Positions 47,868 through 55,790 of a stretch of 64,000 nt of DNA are shown here, piece by piece. Every line of letters begins with the position of its first letter. Position 1 is the stretch's first letter. The notes beneath the pieces are model-generated. The model saw only the letters and a program-made list of their open reading frames with translations. It ran no database searches and was not told where the DNA came from. Source of the DNA: Tepidiphilus olei (GTDB lineage: Bacteria; Pseudomonadota; Gammaproteobacteria; Burkholderiales; Rhodocyclaceae); NCBI RefSeq assembly GCF_006980705.1, contig NZ_SBHO01000006.1:1-64000 (forward strand), given 5' to 3'. The position numbers were made by a program, and so were the translations under genes.

Positions 47868-48572
47868 TCAGAACGGCAGGAAGTTGAGGAAGAAGCGCTG
47901 CAGCCAGCCCATGCGCTGCGCCTCGTCGATGTAGCCGCTGCCGACGTATTCGATGCGCGCATCGGCCACCGCGGTGGATTCGACCGAGTTCCTGCCGCTG
48001 ATGGTCACCGGATCGACCACGCCGGAGAAACGGATGTACTCCCGCCCCTGATTGATGGCCAGCTGCTTTTCGCCGGAGACGAGGAGATTGCCGTTGGGGT
48101 AGACGTCGATCACGGTGACGGTGATCGTGCCCTGAAACCTGTTGTCGGCCGAGGCGCCGCCCTTGGCTTCGAGGCTTTGATCGGACCCGGCGTTCAGACT
48201 CAGACCGGCCAGGCCTGACAAGGGAAGTCGCGTCATTCCGCTGATACCGGCTTCCGAATTGGTGTTCCTGCTGGCATTGGCCCCGGTGTTCTTCCTTGCC
48301 GAGGTATTCTCGACGAGGTTGATGGTGAGCGTATCGCCCACGTAGCGCGGCTTGCGATCCTCGAAGAGCGGACGCACGGCGCTTGCCTGATAGATGGCGC
48401 CGTTGTTGGGCGGCGCGGACTGAGGCGCCGGACGCGCCGTCATCGGTTGATGCACAATGGCAGGCGGCGTGGTGTCGAGCGCCGCACAGCCCGACAGCAC
48501 GAGCACTCCGAGCAGCAGCCACGGGTTGGCGCGCTCGAACGGGGCACGCAAGGTAGCGGTTCGCCGTCTCAT
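47868..48572 (-). CDS. flgH: Flagellar L-ring lipoprotein FlgH
   Basis: A 234-residue outer-membrane lipoprotein with lipobox VLSGC. RPLFEDRKPRYVGDTLTINL and GREYIRFSGVVDPVTISG are conserved FlgH segments. It forms the L ring. I prefer the ATG at 48572 because GGGGGA is then spaced by 6 bp; the in-frame ATG at 48578 would touch that ribosome site. Confidence 0.95.
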   Translation of the reverse strand: MRRRTATLRAPFERANPWLLLGVLVLSGCAALDTTPPAIVHQPMTARPAPQSAPPNNGAIYQASAVRPLFEDRKPRYVGDTLTINLVENTSARKNTGANASRNTNSEAGISGMTRLPLSGLAGLSLNAGSDQSLEAKGGASADNRFQGTITVTVIDVYPNGNLLVSGEKQLAINQGREYIRFSGVVDPVTISGRNSVESTAVADARIEYVGSGYIDEAQRMGWLQRFFLNFLPF

Positions 48573-48584
48573 GGCCATTCCCCC

Positions 48585-49367
48585 TTACAGCTGGGTCAGA
48601 CGCCCCAGCATCTGATCCGAGGTCTGCACGGCCTTGGAATTGAGCTCGTAGGCACGCTGGGTGATGATCATGCTCACCAGTTCCTCGGCCACGTTCACGT
48701 TCGAGTTTTCCACGTAGCCCTGGTTGAGCACGCCGGCGCCGTTGTTGCCAGGAATGTTCACCGCCGGCGGGCCGCTCGACTGCGTCTCGGCGAAGAGGTT
48801 CTCGCCCAGCGCCTGCAGGCCGCCTTCATTGACGAAGGTGACGAGCTGGATCTGTCCCACCTGTACCGGCGCGACCGCCCCTGGTTGCAACACGCTCACC
48901 ACGCCGTCCTTGCCGATGGTCACGGAGAGGGCGTCCGGGGGAATGTTGATCGCATCGGCCAGCGGATAGCCCGAGGCGGTGACCACGTTCCCCTGGTTGT
49001 CCAGCTGAAAGGATCCGTCCCGCGTGTAAGCGAGGGTGCCGTCGGGCATTTCGATCTGAAAGAAGCCTCGCCCCTGGATGCCGACGTCGAGCGGGTTGCC
49101 CGTCTGTTGCAGCGTTCCCTGAGTGAAGATGCGCGCCGTGGCCACGGGGCGCACGCCGGTGCCCATCTGCAGGCCGCTGCCGATCTGGTTCTGCTGCGTC
49201 TGCTGCGCGCCCGGCTGACGCAGCGTCTGATAGAGCAGATCCTCGAACACGGCGCGCTGGCGCTTGAAACCGTTGGTCGACACGTTGGCGAGGTTGTTCG
49301 AGATGACGTCGAGCTGGGTCTGCTGTGCGTCGAGCCCCGTGCGGGCGATCCAGAGCGAACGGATCAT
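48585..49367 (-). CDS. flgG: Flagellar distal rod protein FlgG
   Basis: A 260-residue axial protein starting [20 protein letters not shown], with [20 protein letters not shown] and the C-terminal [20 protein letters not shown]. The rod motif and length match FlgG. A 146-bp gap (49368-49513) separates it from flgF, larger than elsewhere in the operon. Confidence 0.96.
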   Translation of the reverse strand: MIRSLWIARTGLDAQQTQLDVISNNLANVSTNGFKRQRAVFEDLLYQTLRQPGAQQTQQNQIGSGLQMGTGVRPVATARIFTQGTLQQTGNPLDVGIQGRGFFQIEMPDGTLAYTRDGSFQLDNQGNVVTASGYPLADAINIPPDALSVTIGKDGVVSVLQPGAVAPVQVGQIQLVTFVNEGGLQALGENLFAETQSSGPPAVNIPGNNGAGVLNQGYVENSNVNVAEELVSMIITQRAYELNSKAVQTSDQMLGRLTQL

Positions 49368-49513
49368 GATCGTTCTCCTATGGGCGCCGCCACGTTCGAG
49401 GAAAACGGAGCGGCGCGGTTGCTACGTTGCATGATTTCATCTTACGTCCGCCGCCTCGCTGCCCGTCGCTGGAAAACCGGCGTTTTGCCGCCTCATTTCC
49501 GCCGGCTGCTCCC

Positions 49514-50257
49514 TCAGCGTGCCGGCGAGAGGATGGCCGAGGCCCGGGCGTCGTTCTCCTGGGCGGTGGTGATCGCCTTGGTGTTCATTTCGAACTGGCG
49601 CGAGAGCGCGATCATGCGTACCATCTGATCGACGAGCGACACGTTCGATTTCTCCACGTAGCCGGCTTTCACCGCCACGTTGGGATCGGGAGGCGATCCT
49701 CCTCCGCCCTGCAGGCGGAAGAGTCCGTCGTCTCCGCGCTGCAGATTCTCCACCGGGGGATTGACCAGCTTGAGCCGCCCCACGACTTCCACGACCTGGG
49801 TGTCGGCCGGGTCCATGGCCGAGATCGTTCCGTCCTTGCCTACGAGAAACTCCCGATCCGGCGGCAGCGCGATCGGCTGATCATCCTCGCCGAGCACCGG
49901 CTGGCCGCCGGGCAACTGCAGGATGCCGTTGGGGCTCAATTGGAAATTGCCGGCGCGCGTGTAGGCTTCACCGCCGTCAGGCATCTGCACGGCGAACCAA
50001 CCAGGGCCTGCGATCGCCACGTCGAGCGGCCGCCCGGTGTAATCGAGCGGGCCGGATTCGAAGTTGGTCGCCACAGTGGCATCCACCGTGAAGGCGCGCG
50101 AGGGCAGCGCCTCGGTCTGCACCTCGACCGCGCGCAGCCGGTGCATCGCCTCCTTGAACCCGGCGGTATCCACGTTGGCGAGGTTGTTCGCCACCGCCCC
50201 TTGCTGCTCCAGGGTGTACTTCGCGCCGGTCATGGCGATGTAGAGCATGCGATCCAT
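49514..50257 (-). CDS. flgF: Flagellar proximal rod protein FlgF
   Basis: A 247-residue protein starting MDRMLYIAMTGAKYTLEQQG, with NNLANVDTAGFKEAMHRLRA and the end KSNVSLVDQMVRMIALSRQFE. It is part of the proximal rod. It follows flgE by 25 bp. Confidence 0.95.
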   Translation of the reverse strand: MDRMLYIAMTGAKYTLEQQGAVANNLANVDTAGFKEAMHRLRAVEVQTEALPSRAFTVDATVATNFESGPLDYTGRPLDVAIAGPGWFAVQMPDGGEAYTRAGNFQLSPNGILQLPGGQPVLGEDDQPIALPPDREFLVGKDGTISAMDPADTQVVEVVGRLKLVNPPVENLQRGDDGLFRLQGGGGSPPDPNVAVKAGYVEKSNVSLVDQMVRMIALSRQFEMNTKAITTAQENDARASAILSPAR

Positions 50258-50282
50258 CGCGGTCCTCCTTCAGCGCCGGATA

Positions 50283-51563
50283 TCAGCGCAGATTGATGAT
50301 GGTCTGCAGGATCTGATCCTGCGTGCGGATCGACTGGGCGTTCGCCTGATAGGCGCGCTGCTGCACGATCATGTTGACCAGCTCGGCGGTGAGATCGACG
50401 TTGGAGGCTTCGACCGCACCGCCGCTGATGAAGCCGCGCGTGCCCGCGCCGGGCGTTCCCGCCACGCCCGGTCCCGATTCAAGCGAGGAAATCCACAGGT
50501 TGTCGCCCATCGACACCAAGCCATTCGGATTGCGGAAGGCAGCGATCGCCACCGTCCCCACCGTGACCACGTTACCGTTGGTATACCGCGCCTGGATTTG
50601 ACCGGTAGGCATCACCAATACACTCGCCAGTTCCCCAGCGGGAACGCCATCCTGGCTGATGGTATTCACGGCGGAGGCGAGGGCGAATTGGGTGGCGTTG
50701 AGGTTGATGTTGATGCTACCGTCTCCGTCGCCACCGATCGTGGCGCCATTGGCCAGCGTAATACCAGAAAAAGACAAGGAAGAACCACTGGTCAAAGCCC
50801 CCGAAGCATTGAATTGCAAAGTTTCCAGAGGCGTTAGTGATACTGGTGGTGAGACAAGCGAAGGATCTGATGACTCATCACCTGAAAGGGTGCCATAGAC
50901 ATCCCACGTCGAGTTTGGGTCATTTTCTGTCGGTCCTGTTCGCACGAAATACAAATTTAAGTTGTGGGCGATTCCAAGCGAGTCGTAGGTCACGACCGTC
51001 GTGGAGAAGTTATAGGTTTTGGGATCACTGGGGTTGAATGGATTGGCAGTTTGATCGATTACCGGCTGGTTGGCATCCAAATTGAACGTCAAGCTGACGG
51101 TAGAAGTTTCCCGCGGCGTGCCAGTATCGTAGGGCACTTGAATCGGCACTGCATCCCCGGCCCCAGCAGTACCGGGATAGCCGAGCAGCTGGTAGCCCGT
51201 GGCTGTGGTCACGTAACCATCCTTGTCGAGCTGGAACTCCCCGGCACGGGTGTAGAACGTCTGGTTGTCGCCCAGCACGGGACGCTTCACCATGAAGAAG
51301 CCATCGCCGTTGATCGCCATGTCGAGCGAATTGCCCGTCTCGGTGATGCTGCCCTGGCTGAAATTCTGCCGTACGGCGACCACACGCGAGCCGCTGCCCA
51401 CCTGTTTGTATGGATCGGCCCCAAGCGTGGAGGAATAGACGTCGGCGAACACCGCCTGGTTCGCCTTGAAGCCGCTGGTGTTGGCATTGGCCACGTTGTG
51501 GCTGATGACGTCGAGCGCCTGCGAGGAGCTGGATAGGCCGCTCAAGCCTTGTTGGAATGCCAT
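50283..51563 (-). CDS. flgE: Flagellar hook protein FlgE
   Basis: A 426-residue hook subunit. SHNVANANTSGFKANQAVFA is the N-terminal axial motif and EASNVDLTAELVNMIVQQRA the C-terminal one. The central domain (about 130-330) is rich in Ser, Thr and Asn; the DNA for its middle (about 50740-51100) is less GC-rich than the ends, as is common for exposed hook domains. Confidence 0.96.
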   Translation of the reverse strand: MAFQQGLSGLSSSSQALDVISHNVANANTSGFKANQAVFADVYSSTLGADPYKQVGSGSRVVAVRQNFSQGSITETGNSLDMAINGDGFFMVKRPVLGDNQTFYTRAGEFQLDKDGYVTTATGYQLLGYPGTAGAGDAVPIQVPYDTGTPRETSTVSLTFNLDANQPVIDQTANPFNPSDPKTYNFSTTVVTYDSLGIAHNLNLYFVRTGPTENDPNSTWDVYGTLSGDESSDPSLVSPPVSLTPLETLQFNASGALTSGSSLSFSGITLANGATIGGDGDGSININLNATQFALASAVNTISQDGVPAGELASVLVMPTGQIQARYTNGNVVTVGTVAIAAFRNPNGLVSMGDNLWISSLESGPGVAGTPGAGTRGFISGGAVEASNVDLTAELVNMIVQQRAYQANAQSIRTQDQILQTIINLR

Positions 51564-51577
51564 AATCTTCTCCTTTG

Positions 51578-52255
51578 TCAGATGATCTGCTTGACCTCGT
51601 CGAGGGTGAAGATACCCAGATCACCCACCTGGAGGTCGATACTCTTGGGGCCCTTGACCACGCCAGTGACCTGGCCGAGCTGCAGCGGCCTGGCATTGAC
51701 CGTGTCGCTGCCGTTCTTGGCCTCGACCTTGATCTTGTAAATGCCGGGCTGGGCGGTTTGTCCGTCGTCGGCCTTGCCATCCCAGACGAAATTGTGGCTA
51801 CCGGCGTCGAGCGATCCCAAATCGAGCGTGCGCACGAGCACTCCGGCCTGATCCGTGATCGTCACCTTGACACTGCTCGCCGCGAGGGGCAGATCCACCC
51901 CAGCGATGCCTCCTGAATTCGTGAGCATGATCTGGTTGCCGGCCACCAGCACCCCGCGCCCCACGAGCGACGCCATGTCGGTCATCTGCGCCGTGCCTGC
52001 GAGCTCCGAAACGAGCTGGTTGAGTTTCTCGATGCCCTGCACCGTGCTCATCTGCGCCAGCTGCGAGGTCACCTCGGCGTTGTCCATGGGGTTCAAAGGA
52101 TCCTGGTTCTTGAGCTGGGTGGTCAGGAGCGTGAGGAAGCGGTTCTGCATGTCCTCGATGGCGCCAGCCGTTACGCTCTTGCTCGTCTCGCGCTGGCCGT
52201 ATTGCGCCAGGATCGAATTCGCCGTGGTGGCGGTAGAAGAATTGATCGTGCTCAT
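51578..52255 (-). CDS. flgD: Flagellar hook assembly (cap) protein FlgD
   Basis: A 225-residue hook scaffold protein. QNRFLTLLTTQLKNQDPLNP and EVTSQLAQMSTVQGIEKLNQ are hallmark FlgD motifs; the C-terminal half is a FlgD Ig-like/FLG-Tudor pair (AGSHNFVWDGKADDGQTA). It caps the growing hook and is discarded. Confidence 0.95.
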   Translation of the reverse strand: MSTINSSTATTANSILAQYGQRETSKSVTAGAIEDMQNRFLTLLTTQLKNQDPLNPMDNAEVTSQLAQMSTVQGIEKLNQLVSELAGTAQMTDMASLVGRGVLVAGNQIMLTNSGGIAGVDLPLAASSVKVTITDQAGVLVRTLDLGSLDAGSHNFVWDGKADDGQTAQPGIYKIKVEAKNGSDTVNARPLQLGQVTGVVKGPKSIDLQVGDLGIFTLDEVKQII

Positions 52256-52313
52256 CGTCCGTCTCCGGTGGGTTCGTCATCGATCGGCGACGGTGCCGTA
52301 ACCCGCACCCCAC

Positions 52314-52718
52314 TCACTGCCCGATCGTCAGGGTTTTCTGTAGCAAACTTCGTGCCGTATTGATGACCTCGACGTTGTTCTGGTACGAGCGCGAGGCGGA
52401 GATCATGTTGACCATCTCCTCGACCACGTTCACGTTGGGCATCTGCACGTAGCCGTTCTCGTCGGCCGCCGGGTTGTTGGGCTCATAGACGAGGCGCATC
52501 GGGGCGGCGCTTTGCACGATCTGGCTCACCTGCACGCCCTGGGCCTCGCCGTCACGGATGGGGATGGTGCGGAAGACCACCTGCTTGGCGCGGTAGGGCT
52601 GGCCGTCGGGGCCGACGACGCTCTCGGCGTTGGCGAGGTTGGAGGCGGTGGTGTTGAGGCGAACCGACTGCGCCGTGAGCGCCGAGCCCGCCACCTTGAA
52701 CACGTCGAGCATTGCCAT
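52314..52718 (-). CDS. flgC: Flagellar proximal rod protein FlgC
   Basis: A 134-residue protein with [20 protein letters not shown] and [21 protein letters not shown], and the C-terminal [20 protein letters not shown]. It is a rod subunit. ATG at 52718; an in-frame ATG lies two codons downstream. Confidence 0.96.
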   Translation of the reverse strand: MAMLDVFKVAGSALTAQSVRLNTTASNLANAESVVGPDGQPYRAKQVVFRTIPIRDGEAQGVQVSQIVQSAAPMRLVYEPNNPAADENGYVQMPNVNVVEEMVNMISASRSYQNNVEVINTARSLLQKTLTIGQ

Positions 52719-52740
52719 GACGATCTCCCTGCCCTATCAC

Positions 52741-53142
52741 TCACTGCCCGGTGATGGCGGTGCGCATCCCTTTGAGCAGCCGGTTGATGAAATTGAGGCT
52801 CGCCTCGTAGTGAAACGCCGTCTCGGCGAAGGCCGTGCGTTCTTGGTCCATGTCGACGGTGTTGCCGTCGACGGACGACTGCACTTCGGTGCGGTAGCCC
52901 TCGTATTCGGTAAGCGGATCCTCGCCCCCGGCCGAGAGGTGCTTGGGGTCGGTTTTCTTGAGCCCCGGGGCGCTGCGGCTCGACTGGGCCTGGGTGAGGG
53001 CGGCGCGGAAATCGAGGTCGCGCGCCTTGTAGCCGGGCGTGTCGGCGTTGGCGATGTTCGAGGCGATGAGCTGCTGCCTGCGGGCTTGCACTTCGAGCGC
53101 ATGGCGCTGAAAAGCGAGGGCTTGTTCGAGTTTTTCCAACAT
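52741..53142 (-). CDS. flgB: Flagellar proximal rod protein FlgB
   Basis: A 133-residue protein starting MLEKLEQALAFQRHALEVQA, with ASNIANADTPGYKARDLDFR. First gene of the flgB-L operon. I chose the ATG at 53142 because GGAGG lies 6 bp upstream; the in-frame ATG at 53148 abuts that site. Confidence 0.95.
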   Translation of the reverse strand: MLEKLEQALAFQRHALEVQARRQQLIASNIANADTPGYKARDLDFRAALTQAQSSRSAPGLKKTDPKHLSAGGEDPLTEYEGYRTEVQSSVDGNTVDMDQERTAFAETAFHYEASLNFINRLLKGMRTAITGQ

Positions 53143-53173
53143 GGTCATCCTCCGGTTTGGGACGACGGGTAAT

Positions 53174-53191
53174 GAGCACTTTCCATGCCTG
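53174..53191 (-). promoter_or_regulatory. Candidate sigma-54 promoter of flgB
   Basis: On the minus strand AGGCATGGAAAGTGCT gives GG and GC with 10 bp between and partial matches around them. The predicted start of transcription (about 53165) leaves a leader of about 22 nt. It is weaker than the flgK element. Confidence 0.55.
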
Positions 53192-53313
53192 ACAGGATAA
53201 GTCCCTGCCCGTCAAGGCAAAGGGCGGAACATACGGGATTCTTCCCGGCAAATTCGCGCTTGCCTGCCGGCAAGGATTGCCGGGCTTGCCGATCCGTGTT
53301 AGAACTTCGGCCC

Positions 53314-54009
53314 ATGAACGCCGTCCGCCTTTTCGCCTTTTTCTTTGCCTTCGCCCTCGGGCTGTGTAGCCTTGCGGCCGAAGCGCGCCAGGAGCCGCAG
53401 GCAGTGGAGCAGACCGTACGGGCTTTCCTGCAGCAGGCGACGGCGGGGCTGCCGGGGCGGGTGCAGATCGAGGTCGATCCGTTCGACCCCTACAATCAGC
53501 TCCCTCCCTGCCGCCAGCTGCAGGCCTTCGTGCCGGAGAACGTGCGGCTGTGGGGACGGGTGGCGGTGGGCGTGCGCTGCACCGAACCCACGCCATGGAC
53601 GGCCTATCTCACGGCCAGGGTCGCGGTTTTCGGGGCCTATTACCAGAGCGCCCGCCCCTTGCGCGCGGGGCAGGTCCTCTCGCCCGACGATCTGCGCCGT
53701 GAAGAAGGAGAACTCACGGCGCTGCCGGAAGACGTGGTGCTCGATGCCTCCCGCGTGGTGGGCGCACGCCTGCGTGGCAGCCTCGCGGCCGGCCAGCCCC
53801 TGCGCCAGAGCCAGATCGTGTTGCCCGACGTCGTCTCGCCGGGAATGGACGTCGTCGTCCGCGCCACTGGCCCGGGCTTCGTGGTGGAGAATCGCGGCAA
53901 GGCGCTCAATCGCGCCGCCCCGGGCGAGACGGTACGGGTGCGGCTCGAGGGCGGGCGCGTCGTTTCGGGTCAAGCCCAACCAGATGGCTCGGTAGCGCTC
54001 GGCCCTTAG
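53314..54009 (+). CDS. flgA: Flagellar P-ring assembly chaperone FlgA
   Basis: A 231-residue periplasmic protein: signal peptide to about residue 23 (FFFAFALGLCSLAAEARQ), then a SAF domain from about 110 (ARPLRAGQVLSPDDLRREEGEL) with the ending VRATGPGFVVENRGKALNRA. It helps P-ring assembly. Divergent from flgB; its upstream 165 bp contain CCGGCAA/TTGCCGG inverted repeats but no clear promoter. Confidence 0.93.
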   Translation: MNAVRLFAFFFAFALGLCSLAAEARQEPQAVEQTVRAFLQQATAGLPGRVQIEVDPFDPYNQLPPCRQLQAFVPENVRLWGRVAVGVRCTEPTPWTAYLTARVAVFGAYYQSARPLRAGQVLSPDDLRREEGELTALPEDVVLDASRVVGARLRGSLAAGQPLRQSQIVLPDVVSPGMDVVVRATGPGFVVENRGKALNRAAPGETVRVRLEGGRVVSGQAQPDGSVALGP

Positions 54010-54065
54010 GGTGGCGAGCATCACCCACCGTACGGCGGCATCGTGCGATTCCGTGCGGAAAATGC

Positions 54066-54092
54066 TAAAGTTTTCTCATGACTTGCCGTTAC
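54066..54092 (+). promoter_or_regulatory. Sigma-28 (FliA) promoter of flgMN
   Basis: TAAAGTTT (54066-54073), an exact match to the -35 class consensus, is followed after 11 bp by GCCGTTAC (54085-54092; consensus GCCGATAA). It lies 38 bp before flgM. Confidence 0.85.
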
Positions 54093-54130
54093 CTCCCCCA
54101 TCGACGCACCGGATTCGAAGAGGAAAGGCG

Positions 54131-54442
54131 ATGAAGATCGGAACCCCTACGCCGCCCACGACGGGAGGGGCGGAAGCCCTGAGGCCGAGCCCTGCCGGCG
54201 GCCAGGCGCCCTCTGCCACGCCGCGTGCTGGCAGCACGAACGACTCGGTGGCCGTTTCACGCCTGGCGGATTTGCTGGCGCAGGGAGAACGCGCGATGGA
54301 AACCACTGCCGAAATCGACGCCACCCGCGTCCAGGAAATATCCCAGGCAATCCGCGACGGGCGCTTTCACATCGACCCCGAGCGCATCGCCGACGGCCTG
54401 CTTGCCGGCGTACGCGATTTCCTCATCCTAGAGAACCGATGA
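54131..54442 (+). CDS. flgM: Anti-sigma-28 factor FlgM
   Basis: A 103-residue protein with a disordered, Pro/Ala-rich N-terminal half and a helical C-terminal half that would bind FliA (VSRLADLLAQGERAME, VQEISQAIRDGRFHIDPERI). FlgM holds sigma-28 until hook completion and is then exported. It starts after AGGAAAGG and overlaps flgN by 4 bp. Confidence 0.9.
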   Translation: MKIGTPTPPTTGGAEALRPSPAGGQAPSATPRAGSTNDSVAVSRLADLLAQGERAMETTAEIDATRVQEISQAIRDGRFHIDPERIADGLLAGVRDFLILENR

Positions 54443-54924
54443 GCCTCTCTCCCACCGCCCTCGCCCTGCTCTCCCAACTGCTCGCGCAAGAAGAGCGTGC
54501 GCTCGAACGTTTCCTCGCCGTGCTCGAAGAGGAGCGCCGGGCCCTTCTCGCAGGCGAAGTCGAGGCGATCACGTCGAGCGTGGAGCGTAAGAACGAGATT
54601 ACCGAATCCTTACAAAACTGCGGTCGGCAGAAACTGCTGCTGGCGGCAAAAAGCACCGGCAAAACCGAGCAGGAGGCCGCCGCCGTGCTCCAGCAATGGA
54701 TGCAGGAGCCTTCGATCGCCCCCGTATGGGAACGCATCCGAACGCTCGCCGAACGCTGCCAGCGCGCCAACCTCGAGAACGGCACCTTCATCCGCGAGCG
54801 ACTCGCGCTCAACCAGCAGGCGCTCGACGTGCTCCTCGGCGCCCAGGAGCGCCTCACCACCTACGACGCGCTCGGCACCACGCGCCTGCGCACCGCCACC
54901 CGCCGTCCGCTGGGCTCGGCCTGA
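54439..54924 (+). CDS. flgN: FlgN-family flagellar export chaperone
   Basis: A 161-residue, mainly helical protein. LAQEERALERFLAVLEEERR and VERKNEITESLQ match the FlgN layout; the family chaperones FlgK and FlgL for export. It is coupled to flgM by a 4-bp overlap. Confidence 0.88.
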   Translation: MSLSPTALALLSQLLAQEERALERFLAVLEEERRALLAGEVEAITSSVERKNEITESLQNCGRQKLLLAAKSTGKTEQEAAAVLQQWMQEPSIAPVWERIRTLAERCQRANLENGTFIRERLALNQQALDVLLGAQERLTTYDALGTTRLRTATRRPLGSA

Positions 54925-54995
54925 ACGCCCCGTCGTCGAAACGGGCATTTTCTGCCACAATGCAACCCGTTGGCCGATCGCCGGAGCCTCGCGTC

Positions 54996-55790
54996 ATGAT
55001 CACCGTCGTCTTCAACCAAAAAGGCGGGGTGGGCAAGTCCACCATCACCGTCAATCTCGCCGCCATCGCCGCCCGACGCGGGCTGCGCACCCTCGTGGTC
55101 GATCTCGACCCGCAGGCGAACACCACGCGCTACCTGCTGGGCGAAACCGCGGAAACCGCCGAACCGACGCTTGCCGAGTTTTTCGACCAGACGCTCAACT
55201 TCAAGCTCAACCCGAGGAGCACCGAGGAATTCGTCTTGCCCACGGCGCACGAGAATCTCGCCCTGCTCGCCGGTCACGGGGCGCTCGAAGAACTCCAGGG
55301 CAAGCTCGAATCCCGCTACAAAATCTTCAAGCTGCGTGAAACCCTGCGCGAGCTCTCCGCCCGGTTCGACCGCATCTACATCGATACCCCGCCGGCGCTC
55401 AACTTCTACACCCGCTCGGCGCTCATCGCCGCCCGCTGGTGCCTCATCCCCTACGACTGCGACGAATTCGCCCGGCGCGCCCTCCTGCAACTCCTCGAAA
55501 CGCTCGAAGAGGTCCGCGCCGACCACAACCCCGAACTGCAACTGGCGGGTATCGTGGTCAACCAATTCCAGAGCCGCGCCACCTTGCCGCGACAGGCGGT
55601 GGACGAACTCGCTGCCCAAGGTTTGCCCATACTCTCGCCCTACCTCTCGAGCTCGGTCAAGGTGAAAGAGTCGCACCAGAAGAGCTTGCCGCTCGTCGCG
55701 CTCGAACCCGGCCATCGGCTGGCGCAGGAATTCGCCGCCCTCTTCGAGGCGATCGAAGCGCGCACAACCGGCCAGGGAAACGCTGCCTAG
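54996..55790 (+). CDS. ParA-family ATPase
   Basis: A 264-residue deviant-Walker ATPase. FNQKGGVGKSTITVNLAAIA is the Walker A, DLDPQANTT the A', and YIDTPPALNF the Walker B. It is not next to a parB gene, and it lacks a DNA-binding N-terminal domain. The likely role is positioning of some cellular cargo; the flagellar neighbours are upstream by chance or function. Start ATG at 54996; an in-frame ATG at 54960 is an alternative. It overlaps the convergent helicase gene by 4 bp. Confidence 0.85.
   Translation: MITVVFNQKGGVGKSTITVNLAAIAARRGLRTLVVDLDPQANTTRYLLGETAETAEPTLAEFFDQTLNFKLNPRSTEEFVLPTAHENLALLAGHGALEELQGKLESRYKIFKLRETLRELSARFDRIYIDTPPALNFYTRSALIAARWCLIPYDCDEFARRALLQLLETLEEVRADHNPELQLAGIVVNQFQSRATLPRQAVDELAAQGLPILSPYLSSSVKVKESHQKSLPLVALEPGHRLAQEFAALFEAIEARTTGQGNAA

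Noticed and set aside
53288-53295. GCCGATCC before flgA considered as a sigma-28 -10
   Set aside because: No TAAA-type -35 at the required spacing.
54996-55790. ParA-type ATPase considered as FlhG/FleN or chromosomal ParA
   Set aside because: No parB partner, no FlhF next to it, and no FlhG-specific N-terminal motif; left as ParA family.
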